DNA of 64,000 bases from Ectothiorhodospiraceae bacterium 2226 (GTDB lineage Bacteria > Pseudomonadota > Gammaproteobacteria > GCA-013348725), in NCBI GenBank assembly GCA_013348725.1, contig CP054689.1, forward strand, positions 484,501 through 548,500, given 5' to 3'. Numbering within the stretch: position 1 is the stretch's first letter; every line of letters begins with the position of its first letter. A model generated the notes under the pieces. It was not told the DNA's origin. It worked only from the letters and a program-made list of their open reading frames with translations, and did no database searches. The position numbers and the translations under genes are program-made. Shown in pieces: positions 45,954 through 55,698 of this stretch.

Positions 45954-47672
45954 TTATGCCAGTTCCCGCTCGGGCGCCAGGTGCATCTCGTTGTGCCCCT
46001 TGCCCTGCGCGATCATCGGGTAGACGTTCTCGGTCTGGTCGGTCATGAAATCCAGGAACACCAGGCGATCCTTGAGCGCCAGTGCCTCGCGCAGCGCGCC
46101 CTCCACGTCGCCCGGCTTCTCGATGCGCAGACCGACGTGGCCGTAACTCTCGGCCAGCTTCACGAAGTCCGGCAGCGCGTCCATGTAGGACATGGCGTAG
46201 CGGCCTTCGTAGAAGAACTCCTGCCACTGGCGCACCATGCCCATGTAACGGTTGTTCAGGTTGATGACCTTGATGGGCAGGCGGTACTGCAGCGCGGTGG
46301 ACAGCTCCTGGATGCACATCTGGATGCTGGCCTCGCCGGTCACGCAGGCCACGGTCGCGTCCGGATGGGCGAGCTGCACGCCGATGGCTGCCGGCAGGCC
46401 GAAGCCCATGGTGCCGAGTCCGCCCGAGTTGATCCAGCGGCGCGGCTTGTCGAACTTGTAGAACTGCGCGGCCCACATCTGGTGCTGGCCGACGTCGGAG
46501 GTGATGTAGGCATCGCCACCGGTCGCCTCGTACAGCTTCTCCAGCACGAACTGCGGCTTCACCAGTTCGCTCGCGCGGTCGTAGCGCAGGCAGTCCTTGG
46601 CGCGCCATTCGTCGATCTGTTTCCACCAGGCCGCCAGCGCCTCGCGGTCGGGATCGCGGCGCGCCTCCTTGAGGGCTTTGTTCATGTCGGTCAGGACGTT
46701 GCGCACCGAACCCACGATGGGCACGTCGACCTTCACGTTCTTAGCGATGGAGGCGGGATCGATATCCACGTGGATGATGCGCGCGTGCGGGCAGAACTTC
46801 TCGATGTCGCCGGTCACCCGGTCGTCGAAGCGCGCGCCGATCGCCACCAGCACGTCGCAGTCGTGCATGGCCATGTTCGCTTCGTAGGTGCCGTGCATGC
46901 CGAGCATGCCGACGAACTGGGGGTCGGTCGCCGGATAGGCGCCGAGCCCCATCAACGTGTTGGTGATGGGGAAGCCGAGCGCACGCGTCAGTTCCGTCAG
47001 TTCCGCCGAGGCGTCGTCGAGCACCACGCCGCCGCCGGTGTAGATCATCGGGCGCTTGGCGCCCAACATGAGGTCCACGGCGCGACGGATCTGGCCAGGA
47101 TGGCCCTGCACCACCGGGTTGTAGGAGCGCATGCGCACCGACTCCGGATAGACGTAGGGCACGCGGATGCGCGGATCGGTGATGTCCTTGGGGATGTCGA
47201 CCACCACCGGGCCGGGACGGCCGGTGGTCGCGACGTAGAACGCCTTCTTGAGCGTCTCGGCCAGCTCGTTGACGTCCTTGACCAGGAAGTTGTGCTTCAC
47301 GCACGGGCGGGTGATCCCCACCGCGTCCACTTCCTGGAAGGCGTCGGAGCCGATGTAGCGGGTCGGCACCTGGCCGGTGATCACCACCATCGGAATGGAG
47401 TCCATGAAGGCGGTGGCGATGCCGGTCACGGCATTGGTCGCGCCCGGGCCGGAAGTGACCAGCACCACGCCCGGCTTGCCGGTGGAGCGCGCATAGCCGT
47501 CCGCCGCATGGGTGGCGCCTTGTTCGTGGCGCACCAGCACGTGCTTGACGGCGTCCTGCTGATAGAAGGCGTCATAGAGGTGCAGTACCGCGCCGCCGGG
47601 GTAGCCGAATACGTACTCCACACCCTCGTCCTTCAAAAACTGGACGACGATTTCGGCACCGGAGAGCTCCAC
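45954..47672 (-). CDS. ilvI: Acetolactate synthase large (catalytic) subunit
   Basis: ThDP/FAD enzyme condensing pyruvate with pyruvate or 2-oxobutyrate. It is 572 residues. The start is GTG at 47672 (MELSGAEIVVQFLKDEGV) with GGAGG upstream. The catalytic Glu lies in VRHEQGATHAADGYARSTG. FAD-region and ThDP-binding motifs include the segment from GEASIQMCIQEL to NNRYMGMV with the Mg-binding residues. It heads ilvI-ilvH-ilvC, and an attenuator-like hairpin lies just upstream. Confidence 0.97.
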   Translation of the reverse strand: MELSGAEIVVQFLKDEGVEYVFGYPGGAVLHLYDAFYQQDAVKHVLVRHEQGATHAADGYARSTGKPGVVLVTSGPGATNAVTGIATAFMDSIPMVVITGQVPTRYIGSDAFQEVDAVGITRPCVKHNFLVKDVNELAETLKKAFYVATTGRPGPVVVDIPKDITDPRIRVPYVYPESVRMRSYNPVVQGHPGQIRRAVDLMLGAKRPMIYTGGGVVLDDASAELTELTRALGFPITNTLMGLGAYPATDPQFVGMLGMHGTYEANMAMHDCDVLVAIGARFDDRVTGDIEKFCPHARIIHVDIDPASIAKNVKVDVPIVGSVRNVLTDMNKALKEARRDPDREALAAWWKQIDEWRAKDCLRYDRASELVKPQFVLEKLYEATGGDAYITSDVGQHQMWAAQFYKFDKPRRWINSGGLGTMGFGLPAAIGVQLAHPDATVACVTGEASIQMCIQELSTALQYRLPIKVINLNNRYMGMVRQWQEFFYEGRYAMSYMDALPDFVKLAESYGHVGLRIEKPGDVEGALREALALKDRLVFLDFMTDQTENVYPMIAQGKGHNEMHLAPERELA

Positions 47673-47693
47673 GTCACAACCTCCACGAAGGTG

Positions 47694-47717
47694 AAAAGCG
47701 CCCCGAACATGGGGGCG
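47694..47717 (-). promoter_or_regulatory. Attenuator-like hairpin before ilvI
   Basis: On the minus strand CGCCCC-C-ATGTTC-GGGGCG-C is followed by TTTT, an intrinsic-terminator shape ending about 21 nt before the ilvI GTG. The ribosome binding site GGAGG lies between. No leader peptide with clustered Ile/Val/Leu codons on an ATG was found, so the sensing mechanism is unknown. Confidence 0.5.
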
Positions 47718-47822
47718 AACAGCGAGGACACGCGCAAAGGAAGAAAGTACTTATATTAGCGACGCAGGTCAAGCAGGGCCGCCCGACGACCCGCCGCGGC
47801 GCGCCAGGTGCGCGGGCGCGGC

Positions 47823-49373
47823 TCAGAACCTGGCCAGGTGATCGCGGGCGCGCTGCACCAACTCCGGGGGCAGCCCGCTCTTCTCGGCGATCAGCAGGCC
47901 CAACGACTTGCCCGGCTCGCCGATGCGCAGCTGGTAGGTGGGGCGCAGTTGCTCATGGTCGAACAGCATCGAGGCATTGCGCACATGGTCGCGCTGCGCG
48001 GCATAGGTCTTGAGCGGCGACAGGTGGGTGTTGACGATGCCCTGCACGCGGCGCTCGACCAGCTCGTCCATCACCGACATGGCCAGCGCCGCCCCCTCCT
48101 CCGGATCCGTGCCGGTACCCAGCTCGTCGAGCAGCACCAGGGTGCGCTCGTCCGCCTCGGCCAGGATGCGCTTCAAGACCTCCACATGGCCGGCGAAGGT
48201 GGATAAGTGATGGAACAGGCTCTGGTGATCGCCGACGTCGACCATCACGCGGCGGTAGTTGCCGATCACGCAGTCGCCCTCGGCCGGAATGTGCAGCCCG
48301 CAGTGGGCCATCACGGTCAGCAGCCCCAGGGTCTTGATGACCACGGTCTTGCCGCCGGTGTTGGGGCCCGTGATCACCAACACCCGGTTCTGGTCGTCCA
48401 GACGCACCGACAGCGGCACCGGCTGCGGGCCGCTGCCGTCCGCGTACTGCAGCAGCAGCAAGGGATGGTAGGCCTGCTCCAGCGCGACCAGCGGCTCGTC
48501 GGCCAGCTGCGGCGCGTGCGCGTTCAGGTGCTGGCTGAGCTGCCCGGCCGCGAGCGCGAGGTCGATCCAGGTGAGCGCGGCGATCTGCTGATGCAGCGCA
48601 TCGAGATGCGCGCGCACCACGCCGGTGATCTCGCGTAGCAGGCGCTGCTGCTCGGCGCCGATCTGGCCGTTGACGGTCTCCAGGCGGTTGTTGACCGCCA
48701 CCGCCTCCATCGGCTCCATGAGCACATCGCGCCCGCCCATGGCGGTGCCGCGACGCACCCCCTTCACGCGGTCGGCGGCGCTGTTGTGCAGCGCGAACAC
48801 GGCGCGCTGATTGTGCCACTGGACCTTGGGCTCCTTGACCGCGTCGGCGACGTCCGCGGCCTGCATGCGCCGCTCCACGATCTGCCCGGCCTCGGCGCAC
48901 AAACGCGCCTGCTCCCCATGCAACTCGGCGAGCGTCTCGCTCGCCTCCGGGCGCAGCGCCGCGCCGGCCGCCAGCGTCTGCGCCAGCCGTTCGGCCACCG
49001 GCGCCGGGGCGTTCAGCGCCGCGGCCGGCCCCGGATAGAGCGCCGGCCAACGTTCCACCGTATCCCGCAGCCCCTCCACCGCCTGCATCACCAGACGCAG
49101 GTTATGCAGCGCATGCACGTTCAGCGCCGCGCCCTCGCGCGCCGCCTGGCGCAGTGCGGCACGCATGTCCGGCAGTTCGCCCAGCGCCGGGACGGCGCCC
49201 GCCTCCAGGACCTCGCGCGCGGCGGACACCGAGGCTTGCATGCGCAGCGCATCGGCCAACGCGGGCGCGGGCTCCAGGGCCCGGGCGGCGTCGGCGCCGT
49301 ACGGGGTGGCGGTGAGTTTCTCCAGCAGTCGCCGGATGCCCTCGAACTCCAGGGCCTTGAGGTCGCTGTTCAT
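47823..49373 (-). CDS. MutS2-family ATPase lacking the Smr domain
   Basis: A 516-residue MutS-superfamily protein. The start is ATG 49373 (MNSDLKALEFEGIRRLLEKL), matching the MutS2 N-terminus. Core and lever helices precede the ATPase: Walker A ITGPNTGGKTVVIKTLGLL, Walker B LVLLDELGTGTDPEEG, then NTHLSPLKTYAA. It ends at IAEKSGLPPELVQRARDHLARF, where family MutS2 proteins of about 780 residues continue into a linker and C-terminal Smr nuclease. It lacks the mismatch-binding N-domain of MutS. The function may be in recombination control or ribosome rescue; not decidable. Confidence 0.9.
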   Translation of the reverse strand: MNSDLKALEFEGIRRLLEKLTATPYGADAARALEPAPALADALRMQASVSAAREVLEAGAVPALGELPDMRAALRQAAREGAALNVHALHNLRLVMQAVEGLRDTVERWPALYPGPAAALNAPAPVAERLAQTLAAGAALRPEASETLAELHGEQARLCAEAGQIVERRMQAADVADAVKEPKVQWHNQRAVFALHNSAADRVKGVRRGTAMGGRDVLMEPMEAVAVNNRLETVNGQIGAEQQRLLREITGVVRAHLDALHQQIAALTWIDLALAAGQLSQHLNAHAPQLADEPLVALEQAYHPLLLLQYADGSGPQPVPLSVRLDDQNRVLVITGPNTGGKTVVIKTLGLLTVMAHCGLHIPAEGDCVIGNYRRVMVDVGDHQSLFHHLSTFAGHVEVLKRILAEADERTLVLLDELGTGTDPEEGAALAMSVMDELVERRVQGIVNTHLSPLKTYAAQRDHVRNASMLFDHEQLRPTYQLRIGEPGKSLGLLIAEKSGLPPELVQRARDHLARF

Positions 49374-49626
49374 GGAAGGCGTTTCGAGAATTCGTCTGCA
49401 ATCATGGCGGTTAACGGGACGCACCGGCGCCACCGCGCGAGTTCAACATCGTAGCAAACGCCCGCGCCACCGACCATGGGCACCGCCCGCGGCAAAAAGC
49501 ATCCCAAAGCCCGCCTTTTTGTCGACCCGCCGGTGCACTTGGGGGCGCAAGTCCTGTAGACTAGAGCCCATCAGCGACACGGAGCGAGCGACTCCGGTCG
49601 ATTCGAAGTACAAGGTCTCCCTTGTC

Positions 49627-49935
49627 ATGCCATCCGAACCTGTGAGCATGCACGCCAACAACAAAATCATCATCGAGGGCATCACCACCGAGGGCCGCAA
49701 GTTCCGTCCCAGCGACTGGGCCGAGCGGATGAGCGGTGCCCTGTCCACCTTCGGTGGCGGGCGGATCCACTACTCCCCGCTGCTGCAGCCGCAGACCTCG
49801 CGCAGCGGCTCCAAGTGCGTGGTGGTCGATCCTGCGCTGCGCCAGATCCACCCGGAGCTGTTCCGGCACATCATCAACTTCGCGCGCGCTAACCACCTGA
49901 CCATCATCGGCGAGCCTGAGCCCAGCGAGGCCTGA
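49627..49935 (+). CDS. DUF3579 family protein
   Basis: A 102-residue protein (95 if the second Met at 49648 is used). The core IIIEGITTEGRKFRPSDWAERM and the following SPLLQPQTSRSGSKCVVVDPALR region match what I recall of DUF3579, a small family of unknown function found in beta- and gammaproteobacteria. No signal peptide or membrane span. It ends 4 bp before the MIF homologue, and the two are likely co-transcribed toward proS. Confidence 0.8.
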   Translation: MPSEPVSMHANNKIIIEGITTEGRKFRPSDWAERMSGALSTFGGGRIHYSPLLQPQTSRSGSKCVVVDPALRQIHPELFRHIINFARANHLTIIGEPEPSEA

Positions 49936-49939
49936 GGCC

Positions 49940-50284
49940 GTGCCGTACCTGAGCCTGCAGACCAACCAGGACTTGAGCGAGGAGCAGGCGAGCGCACTGC
50001 TTCCGCGCCTCTCGACGCAGCTCGCCGACCTGCTCGGCAAGCCCGAGCGCTACGTCATGGTAGCCCTGCGCCCGCCCGTGCCGATGATGTTCGCCGGCAG
50101 CGACGCCCCCGCCGCTTATCTGGAACTGAAGAGCATCGGGCTGCCGTCCGCAGACGCACCGGCCCTGTCGGCCGAGCTATGCGCCCTGCTCGAGGAAACA
50201 CTCGGCATCCCCCGCGACCGCGTGTATATCGAGTTTGCCGACGCGCCCCGCACGATGTGGGGCTGGAACGGGCGGACCTTCTAG
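49940..50284 (+). CDS. Macrophage migration inhibitory factor (MIF)-like tautomerase
   Basis: Small tautomerase-superfamily protein of 114 residues. The GTG start gives M-PYLSLQTN, so after Met removal the conserved N-terminal proline becomes the catalytic base. KPERYVMVAL, the second-half repeat and the C-terminal segment IEFADAPRTMWGWNGRTF match the MIF signature (NxxxxxWGWNG-like ending). Likely keto-enol tautomerase activity; the natural substrate is unknown. It sits between the DUF3579 gene and proS. Confidence 0.88.
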   Translation: MPYLSLQTNQDLSEEQASALLPRLSTQLADLLGKPERYVMVALRPPVPMMFAGSDAPAAYLELKSIGLPSADAPALSAELCALLEETLGIPRDRVYIEFADAPRTMWGWNGRTF

Positions 50285-50319
50285 CCGGCGCGGCCTGTAC
50301 GCTCGGGGCGCCCCGCGGC

Positions 50320-50325
50320 TACAAT
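50320..50325 (+). promoter_or_regulatory. Candidate -10 element of proS
   Basis: TACAAT 35 bp before the proS ATG; the -35 position reads poorly. Supports separate transcription of proS but is weak evidence alone. Confidence 0.35.
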
Positions 50326-50359
50326 GCCGGCACCCATAAACGCGGAGTCTTGCCGTCCG

Positions 50360-52078
50360 ATGCGTAGCTCGCAGTTTCTACTCAGCACCCTCAAGGAAAC
50401 CCCCTCCGACGCCGAGGTCGTCAGCCACCAGCTCATGCTGCGCGCGGGCATGATCCGGCGCCTGTCCAGCGGACTTTACACTTGGCTGCCGCTGGGCCTG
50501 CGCGTACTGCGCAAGGTGGAGGCCGTGGTGCGCGAGGAGATGAACCGCGCCGGGGCCCAGGAGGTACTGATGCCCGCGGTACAGCCGGCCGAGTTGTGGC
50601 AGGAGTCGGGCCGCTGGGAGCAGTACGGCCCCGAGTTGCTGCGCCTCAAGGACCGCCACCAGCGCGAATTCTGTTTCGGGCCGACCCACGAGGAAGTCAT
50701 CACCGACCTCGCGCGCAACGAGCTGCGCAGCTACAAGCAGCTGCCCGCCAACTTCTACCAGATCCAGACCAAATTCCGCGACGAGATCCGTCCGCGCTTC
50801 GGCGTGATGCGCGCGCGCGAGTTCCTGATGAAGGACGCCTACTCCTTCCACCAGGATGCGGCCTCGCTGAACGAGACGTACGAGGTGATGTACGCGGCGT
50901 ACACGCGGATCTTCCAGCGCCTGGGACTGGACTTTCGCGCGGTGCGCGCCGACACGGGCTCCATCGGCGGCAGCCTGTCCCACGAGTTTCACGTGCTGGC
51001 GGACTCCGGCGAGGACGCCATTGCCTTCTCCGACGGCAGCGATTACGCGGCCAACGTGGAGTTGGCGGAGGCGGTCGCGCCCGCCGCCGAGGCACCCGCA
51101 CCCGGCGAGGACCTGCGCCTGGTCGACACCCCCAATGCCAAGACCATCGCCGAGCTCGTCGAGCAATTCGGCGTCCCCATCGAGCGCACGGTGAAGACCC
51201 TGGTCGTCGCCGCCAGCGAGGAGAGCGGCGGCGGCCTCGTCGCACTGCTGATCCGCGGCGATCACGAGTTGAATGCGGTCAAAGCCGAGAAGCTGCCCCA
51301 GGTGGCCGCGCCGCTGCGTTTTGCCGAGGAAAGCGAGATCCGCGCCGCCATCGGCGCTGGGCCGGGCTCGCTCGGCCCCGTGAAGCTGCCCATCCCGTGC
51401 GTGATCGACCGCGCCGTGGCGGCACTGGCCGACTTCGCCGCCGGCGCCAACGTCGACGGCAAGCACCATTTCGGCATCAACTGGGCGCGCGACGCGGCGC
51501 GCCCCGCAGTGGCCGATCTGCGCAACGTGGTGGCGGGCGACGCGAGTCCCGACGGCAAGGGCACCCTCAGCATCCGCCGCGGCATCGAGGTCGGGCACAT
51601 CTTCCAGCTCGGCACCAAGTACAGCGCGGCGCTGGGCGCGACGGTGCTCGACGAGCAGGGCCAGAGCATCGTGATGCCCATGGGCTGCTACGGCATCGGC
51701 GTCTCGCGCGTGGTCGCGGCGGCCATCGAGCAGAATCACGACGCGCGCGGCATCATCTGGCCGCAGGCGATCGCGCCGTTTCAGGTCGCGCTGGTGCCGA
51801 TCAACATGCACAAGTCGCAACGCCTGCGCGAGGCCGCCGACGCGTTGTACGCCGCCCTCACCGACGCAGGCTTCGAAGTCTTCTACGACGACCGCAAGGA
51901 ACGCCCGGGCGTCATGTTCGCCGACATGGAACTCATCGGCATCCCGCACCGGGTCGTCCTGTCCGAACGCGGACTGGACGCCGGCGAGATCGAGTACAAG
52001 GGGCGTAGCGATGATCAAGCGGCGCAGGTTCCCATGGCGGAACTGGCGGCCTTCCTCCGCGACCGGCTCGCCGTCTGA
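50360..52078 (+). CDS. proS: Prolyl-tRNA synthetase (bacterial type)
   Basis: Class II synthetase; 572 residues from ATG 50360 ([20 protein letters not shown]). It has motif 2 [26 protein letters not shown] and [26 protein letters not shown], then the INS/YbaK-like editing domain between motifs 2 and 3 ([22 protein letters not shown]), motif 3 [21 protein letters not shown], and the anticodon domain. The 3' end overlaps the next gene by 68 bp. Confidence 0.97.
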   Translation: MRSSQFLLSTLKETPSDAEVVSHQLMLRAGMIRRLSSGLYTWLPLGLRVLRKVEAVVREEMNRAGAQEVLMPAVQPAELWQESGRWEQYGPELLRLKDRHQREFCFGPTHEEVITDLARNELRSYKQLPANFYQIQTKFRDEIRPRFGVMRAREFLMKDAYSFHQDAASLNETYEVMYAAYTRIFQRLGLDFRAVRADTGSIGGSLSHEFHVLADSGEDAIAFSDGSDYAANVELAEAVAPAAEAPAPGEDLRLVDTPNAKTIAELVEQFGVPIERTVKTLVVAASEESGGGLVALLIRGDHELNAVKAEKLPQVAAPLRFAEESEIRAAIGAGPGSLGPVKLPIPCVIDRAVAALADFAAGANVDGKHHFGINWARDAARPAVADLRNVVAGDASPDGKGTLSIRRGIEVGHIFQLGTKYSAALGATVLDEQGQSIVMPMGCYGIGVSRVVAAAIEQNHDARGIIWPQAIAPFQVALVPINMHKSQRLREAADALYAALTDAGFEVFYDDRKERPGVMFADMELIGIPHRVVLSERGLDAGEIEYKGRSDDQAAQVPMAELAAFLRDRLAV

Positions 52079-52649
52079 AGAGCGCCGCGCCGGTGCGGCC
52101 TGCGCGCTGGCGTTCGGCCTGCTACTGATCGGCGCACCTGTCGCGGCCGACGCCGACCACGGGACTCTGCGCGCCGCCCTCGCCGATGCCCTGGCGGAAC
52201 CGGACACCTTCGAGGACCGCTACGCCGCCGAGGTGTGGCTGGTCGACATGGCGCACCGCTTGCGCCACCGCATTCCCGACGAAGCCGAACGCATACGCCT
52301 GCTGCGCAAGGTGCACCAGGAAGCGGCCCGCGTCGATCTGCCGCCGGAAGTCGTGCTCGCCGTGATTCAAGTGGAAAGTAATTTCGATCGCTTCGCGATT
52401 TCCGTGGCCGGGGCGCAGGGTCTGATGCAGGTGATGCCCTTCTGGCTGGAGGAACTCGGCCGACCCGACGACAACCTGTTCGATCTGCGCACCAACCTGC
52501 GCATGGGCTGCACCATCCTGCGCCATTACCTGGACCGGGAGCGCGGCGACCTTACTCGCGCACTGGCGCGCTACAACGGCAGTTTCGGACAGACTTGGTA
52601 TCCCGAACGGGTGTATCAGGCGTTGAACACCCGCTGGGCGGCCCGCTGA
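52011..52649 (+). CDS. Lytic transglycosylase (SLT domain)
   Basis: A 212-residue periplasmic murein transglycosylase. The SLT domain (about 105-205) has the catalytic Glu in [28 protein letters not shown], followed by [13 protein letters not shown] and LARYNGSFG. The N-terminus has a basic stretch then a hydrophobic signal segment ([19 protein letters not shown]). The only usable ATG/GTG/TTG start is at 52011, 68 bp inside proS, giving an unusually long n-region of about 29 residues. Confidence 0.88.
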   Translation: MIKRRRFPWRNWRPSSATGSPSEERRAGAACALAFGLLLIGAPVAADADHGTLRAALADALAEPDTFEDRYAAEVWLVDMAHRLRHRIPDEAERIRLLRKVHQEAARVDLPPEVVLAVIQVESNFDRFAISVAGAQGLMQVMPFWLEELGRPDDNLFDLRTNLRMGCTILRHYLDRERGDLTRALARYNGSFGQTWYPERVYQALNTRWAAR

Positions 52650-52757
52650 CGTGTGAGGGGCGCCCCTGCATGGAGAGCAGCAACCGAAGAAAGGGACCGC
52701 GAGGCACCGGTGGCGGCGTTCCCACCGCAGCTAGAAAACCGTCGTCGTAGAGGGACG

Positions 52758-53027
52758 CTACTTCACCGAGAAGCCGGCGGGGGCGTCGCCGTCGACCACC
52801 TCGCAGTCGACGCCCTCCACACGCGCGGCGCGCGGCCCCTGCCACAACCAGGACCGCAAAGCCTCCACCTGTGCCGGCACACCGCAGGCCAGCACCTCCA
52901 CCGAGCCGTCGTCGAGATTGCGCACATAGCCGCGCACCCCGAGCTCCTTCGCCTTCCGCTCGGTGGACGCGCGGTAAAACACGCCCTGCACGCGACCGCG
53001 TACACGGCACGTCATGCAGACGCTCAC
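52758..53027 (-). CDS. acyP: Acylphosphatase
   Basis: Hydrolyses acyl phosphates; 89 residues. The catalytic motif [20 protein letters not shown] supplies the phosphate-binding Arg and [17 protein letters not shown] the conserved Asn. The start is GTG 53027 overlapping the adaptor stop (GTGA), with an ATG four codons in as the alternative. It is last in a five-gene envelope operon. Confidence 0.92.
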   Translation of the reverse strand: MSVCMTCRVRGRVQGVFYRASTERKAKELGVRGYVRNLDDGSVEVLACGVPAQVEALRSWLWQGPRAARVEGVDCEVVDGDAPAGFSVK

Positions 53028-53797
53028 GGCAGATCGACCTGCCCGCTCTGCCCCGCACGCAAGGTCACGCGGTTCGGGTCGTAGTCGAACTCAACGTCCA
53101 CCGCGTAGCCGCCGGCCTCCGCCGGCTCGAGACCGACATGGCGCACCTGTCCGTCGAATCGCTGGCCGGCCACACGCACCGGCACTTGCGCACCGCGCGT
53201 GAGACGGCCGACGACCTCCTCCCCGGCTTGCGCACGCGCCACCATGCGCCCGTCCTGCGCCAGCACCAGCAACGGCGTCACCTGCAGACCGGACGCAATG
53301 GCCTGCCCGGGCTCCACCATGCGCCGCAGCACAACCGCATCGAACGGTGCGCGCAGCACGCTGTATTCCAGATTCAATTCACTTTGTACCAGTTCCGCCT
53401 GCGCCGCGGCGTACTCGGCCTTGGCGCGCGCAAAGGCAATCTTCGCGACATGCAGCTCGTGATCCGACAGCACCGTGCGTTCATACAGCTCCTCGGCGCG
53501 CTCCGCCTCGCGCTCGGCCTCCGCGAGGGCTTCCTCCTGGCTGGCCATGCGCGCCTTGGCACGCGCCACGGCGGCCTCGTAGCCGCGCGCATCGAGCCGC
53601 ACCAGTACCTGCCCGCGCTTGACCCGCTCGCCCTCGCGCACCTCGACCGCCCGCACCGTGCCCGACACCGGCAGGCCCAACTCCACGCGCGCGGCCCAGT
53701 GCAGCGTCGCCGCCTGTTCCGCCGCCAGGGGCACCGAGCCCCAGAGCAGTGCCAGCGCTGCGAACGTCACCAGCGCGACGCGACGCGCCTCCACCAT
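53024..53797 (-). CDS. Periplasmic adaptor (HlyD/RND membrane-fusion) protein
   Basis: A 257-residue membrane-fusion-type adaptor with a signal peptide ([21 protein letters not shown]). It has a biotinyl-lipoyl half ([25 protein letters not shown]), a helical hairpin ([23 protein letters not shown] to [26 protein letters not shown]) and a beta-barrel. It is shorter than typical RND adaptors (about 350-400) and has no inner-membrane pump partner nearby. It follows a TolC-like gene by 11 bp. Start ATG 53797. Confidence 0.86.
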   Translation of the reverse strand: MVEARRVALVTFAALALLWGSVPLAAEQAATLHWAARVELGLPVSGTVRAVEVREGERVKRGQVLVRLDARGYEAAVARAKARMASQEEALAEAEREAERAEELYERTVLSDHELHVAKIAFARAKAEYAAAQAELVQSELNLEYSVLRAPFDAVVLRRMVEPGQAIASGLQVTPLLVLAQDGRMVARAQAGEEVVGRLTRGAQVPVRVAGQRFDGQVRHVGLEPAEAGGYAVDVEFDYDPNRVTLRAGQSGQVDLP

Positions 53798-53808
53798 GCT
53801 TCGTGCCC

Positions 53809-55143
53809 TCACCGTATCGCCTCCTCCGGTAGCGGCATCGCCCCTGTGAGCGCGTCCAGGCGCGCCCAGGCTTGCGCCAACTGAAAGTCCACCTCCGCCC
53901 GCGCCAATTCGGCCTCGGACACGCGCACCATCGAATCCCCCAGATCCGTGCGAACCTCCATCTCGTACAGCGCGCGGCTGCGGTCGAGATAGAGGGCGCG
54001 ATAATCGCGCAGCACATTCATCTCCTGCCGACGCGCCTGCAGGTGCTCGAGTTCGAGGTACAGCTCGAGCACCTGCTGACGCAACGCCAGGTCGTGGGCG
54101 TGCAACTCGGCGCGCAGGCGCGCGAGCTCGGCGTTCTGCTGCGCGACCTGCGCTGCGACCCGCCCGCCGGTAGCCAGCGGCACTTCCAGCACGACGCCCG
54201 CGCGCCACTCGTCGCGCCCCGACAACGGGCGCTCGTAGTGGAAGGCCTCGAGTTCGGCATCGAGGCGCGGGCGACGCCCGGCACGCGCGGCGCTCACGCG
54301 CTCGCGCGCGGCGTCAACCTCGGCGCGTAACGCGCGTAGCGTGAGATTGTGTTCGCGCACGCTTTGCTCCAATTCCTCCAACTCGGGGAGCTCGCGCTGC
54401 AGGGCCAGGTTCGGCACGGCCAGGTTGGCGGGCAACTGGCCGGGGCGGCCCAGCACCGCCGCCAGGCGGGCGCGCGAGGTGCGTTGGCGATGCTGGCTCT
54501 CAATGCGCCGTGCACGAATGTTCTGGAAACGGCTTTCATGCTCGAGCAAATCGACGTCCGAGACCTGACCAAGCTCGTGCCGATCGCGCAGCCGATCCAG
54601 CGCCACGAACACCACCGCCATGTCCTCGTTGTCGCGCGTGAACTGCAGATCGGCCAGCAACACGTCAAAGTAGTGCCGCATGATCTCCAGGCGCCGCTGC
54701 TGCCGCGCATCGAGATAGGCGAGTTCGCTGCCGTGCAGCGCCGCATCGGCTGCCGACAGCGCGCCGCGACTGCGCCCGAAGTCGTAGAGATTCTTACGCA
54801 CCACGATTCCCGCGAGGTGATCCTCGACACTGTCGCGGTTGTTATCGGGGGAGAGCTCGGACGGCCCGACCACGCGCGCACCCGCAATCAGGCTTGCCTC
54901 CAAGCCAGTACGCGCGCGGGCATCGAGGCGTCCGGCGCGCGCCCGGTCTCGCGTAGCGAGCGCGCGCGCCAGATCGGGATGCTCGGCCTCGTCAGCCAGC
55001 GACAAGGCATGGTTCAGCGTCAGGGGATCGGGCAGTGGCTGCGCGGTGTCCGCCGGCGCCGCGATCGGCAGCACCAGGCACGTGCACAACGCGAGAAACC
55101 GCGCGCCCCTCCCACCGCGCGGCGCCCACGAGCGCTTGATCAT
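53809..55143 (-). CDS. TolC-family outer membrane efflux protein
   Basis: A 444-residue outer-membrane factor with a signal peptide (ARFLALCTCLVLPIAAPAD). Two homologous helical/strand halves are visible, each with long heptad-rich helices (LEIMRHYFDVLLADLQFTRDNE, RIESQHRQRTSRARLAAVLG, DLALRQQVLELYLELEHLQARR). NLYDFGRSRGAL and VPLATGGRVAAQVAQQNAELA mark the strand-helix turns. The ATG at 55143 overlaps the upstream stop (ATGA). Substrate unknown. Confidence 0.87.
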   Translation of the reverse strand: MIKRSWAPRGGRGARFLALCTCLVLPIAAPADTAQPLPDPLTLNHALSLADEAEHPDLARALATRDRARAGRLDARARTGLEASLIAGARVVGPSELSPDNNRDSVEDHLAGIVVRKNLYDFGRSRGALSAADAALHGSELAYLDARQQRRLEIMRHYFDVLLADLQFTRDNEDMAVVFVALDRLRDRHELGQVSDVDLLEHESRFQNIRARRIESQHRQRTSRARLAAVLGRPGQLPANLAVPNLALQRELPELEELEQSVREHNLTLRALRAEVDAARERVSAARAGRRPRLDAELEAFHYERPLSGRDEWRAGVVLEVPLATGGRVAAQVAQQNAELARLRAELHAHDLALRQQVLELYLELEHLQARRQEMNVLRDYRALYLDRSRALYEMEVRTDLGDSMVRVSEAELARAEVDFQLAQAWARLDALTGAMPLPEEAIR

Positions 55144-55685
55144 CGGTCGATCAGCTGTCCTTCTTGTTCGCGCCGATAGCGGGTAAAGCGCATGTCCTTA
55201 TAGATGCCGTCCGCCACGAACTGCGCCATTAGCAGAAACTCGTCAGGGCCGGCCGTGCGTCCGGTGTGGCGGTGCACCATCTCCCCGTCGAGATCGAAAA
55301 AGGCCATCACCGGCGTGGCCCGCACGCGGTGCTCACGAAACGCGAAGTCGCGTTCCGTCATGGTGTTGCCTTCGAAATCGACCACCTCCACGCCGCCCTC
55401 GATGTCGACACTGAAGGCGAGGAAATGGTCCTTGAAGTACTCCTGGACCGCGGGCTGATTCAGCACGTGGTCCTTCATGTAGTGGCAGAACGGGCACTCG
55501 TCCATCTCGAAGAAGATGAACACACCCTTCTTGTTCTCCTCCCGCGCCTTCTCCAGTTCTTCCTGGAAATCGTGCCAGGTTTCGTCGAAGAAGTGGCGAT
55601 AAGGATCGCGCGGCCCGTCGGCGGATACCGCCAAGGGTGCGGCCAGCAGAGCGGCAGCAAGGAATAGAACGCTGAATCTCGACAT
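55140..55685 (-). CDS. Periplasmic thioredoxin-fold protein (SoxW-like)
   Basis: A 181-residue exported protein: signal peptide (FSVLFLAAALLAAPLAVSA), then a thioredoxin fold with the redox motif CPFCHYM (CxxC) and the cis-proline region VRATPVMAFFD. Similar to thioredoxin-related proteins (COG2143 type, SoxW-like). GGAGG precedes ATG 55685. It follows a second thioredoxin-fold gene by 13 bp and overlaps the TolC-like gene. Confidence 0.88.
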   Translation of the reverse strand: MSRFSVLFLAAALLAAPLAVSADGPRDPYRHFFDETWHDFQEELEKAREENKKGVFIFFEMDECPFCHYMKDHVLNQPAVQEYFKDHFLAFSVDIEGGVEVVDFEGNTMTERDFAFREHRVRATPVMAFFDLDGEMVHRHTGRTAGPDEFLLMAQFVADGIYKDMRFTRYRREQEGQLIDR

Positions 55686-55698
55686 GTGTAACCTCCGC

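Noticed and set aside
45936-47759. 607-residue plus-strand frame opposite ilvI
   Set aside because: Long only because of codon bias of ilvI; no recognisable domain.
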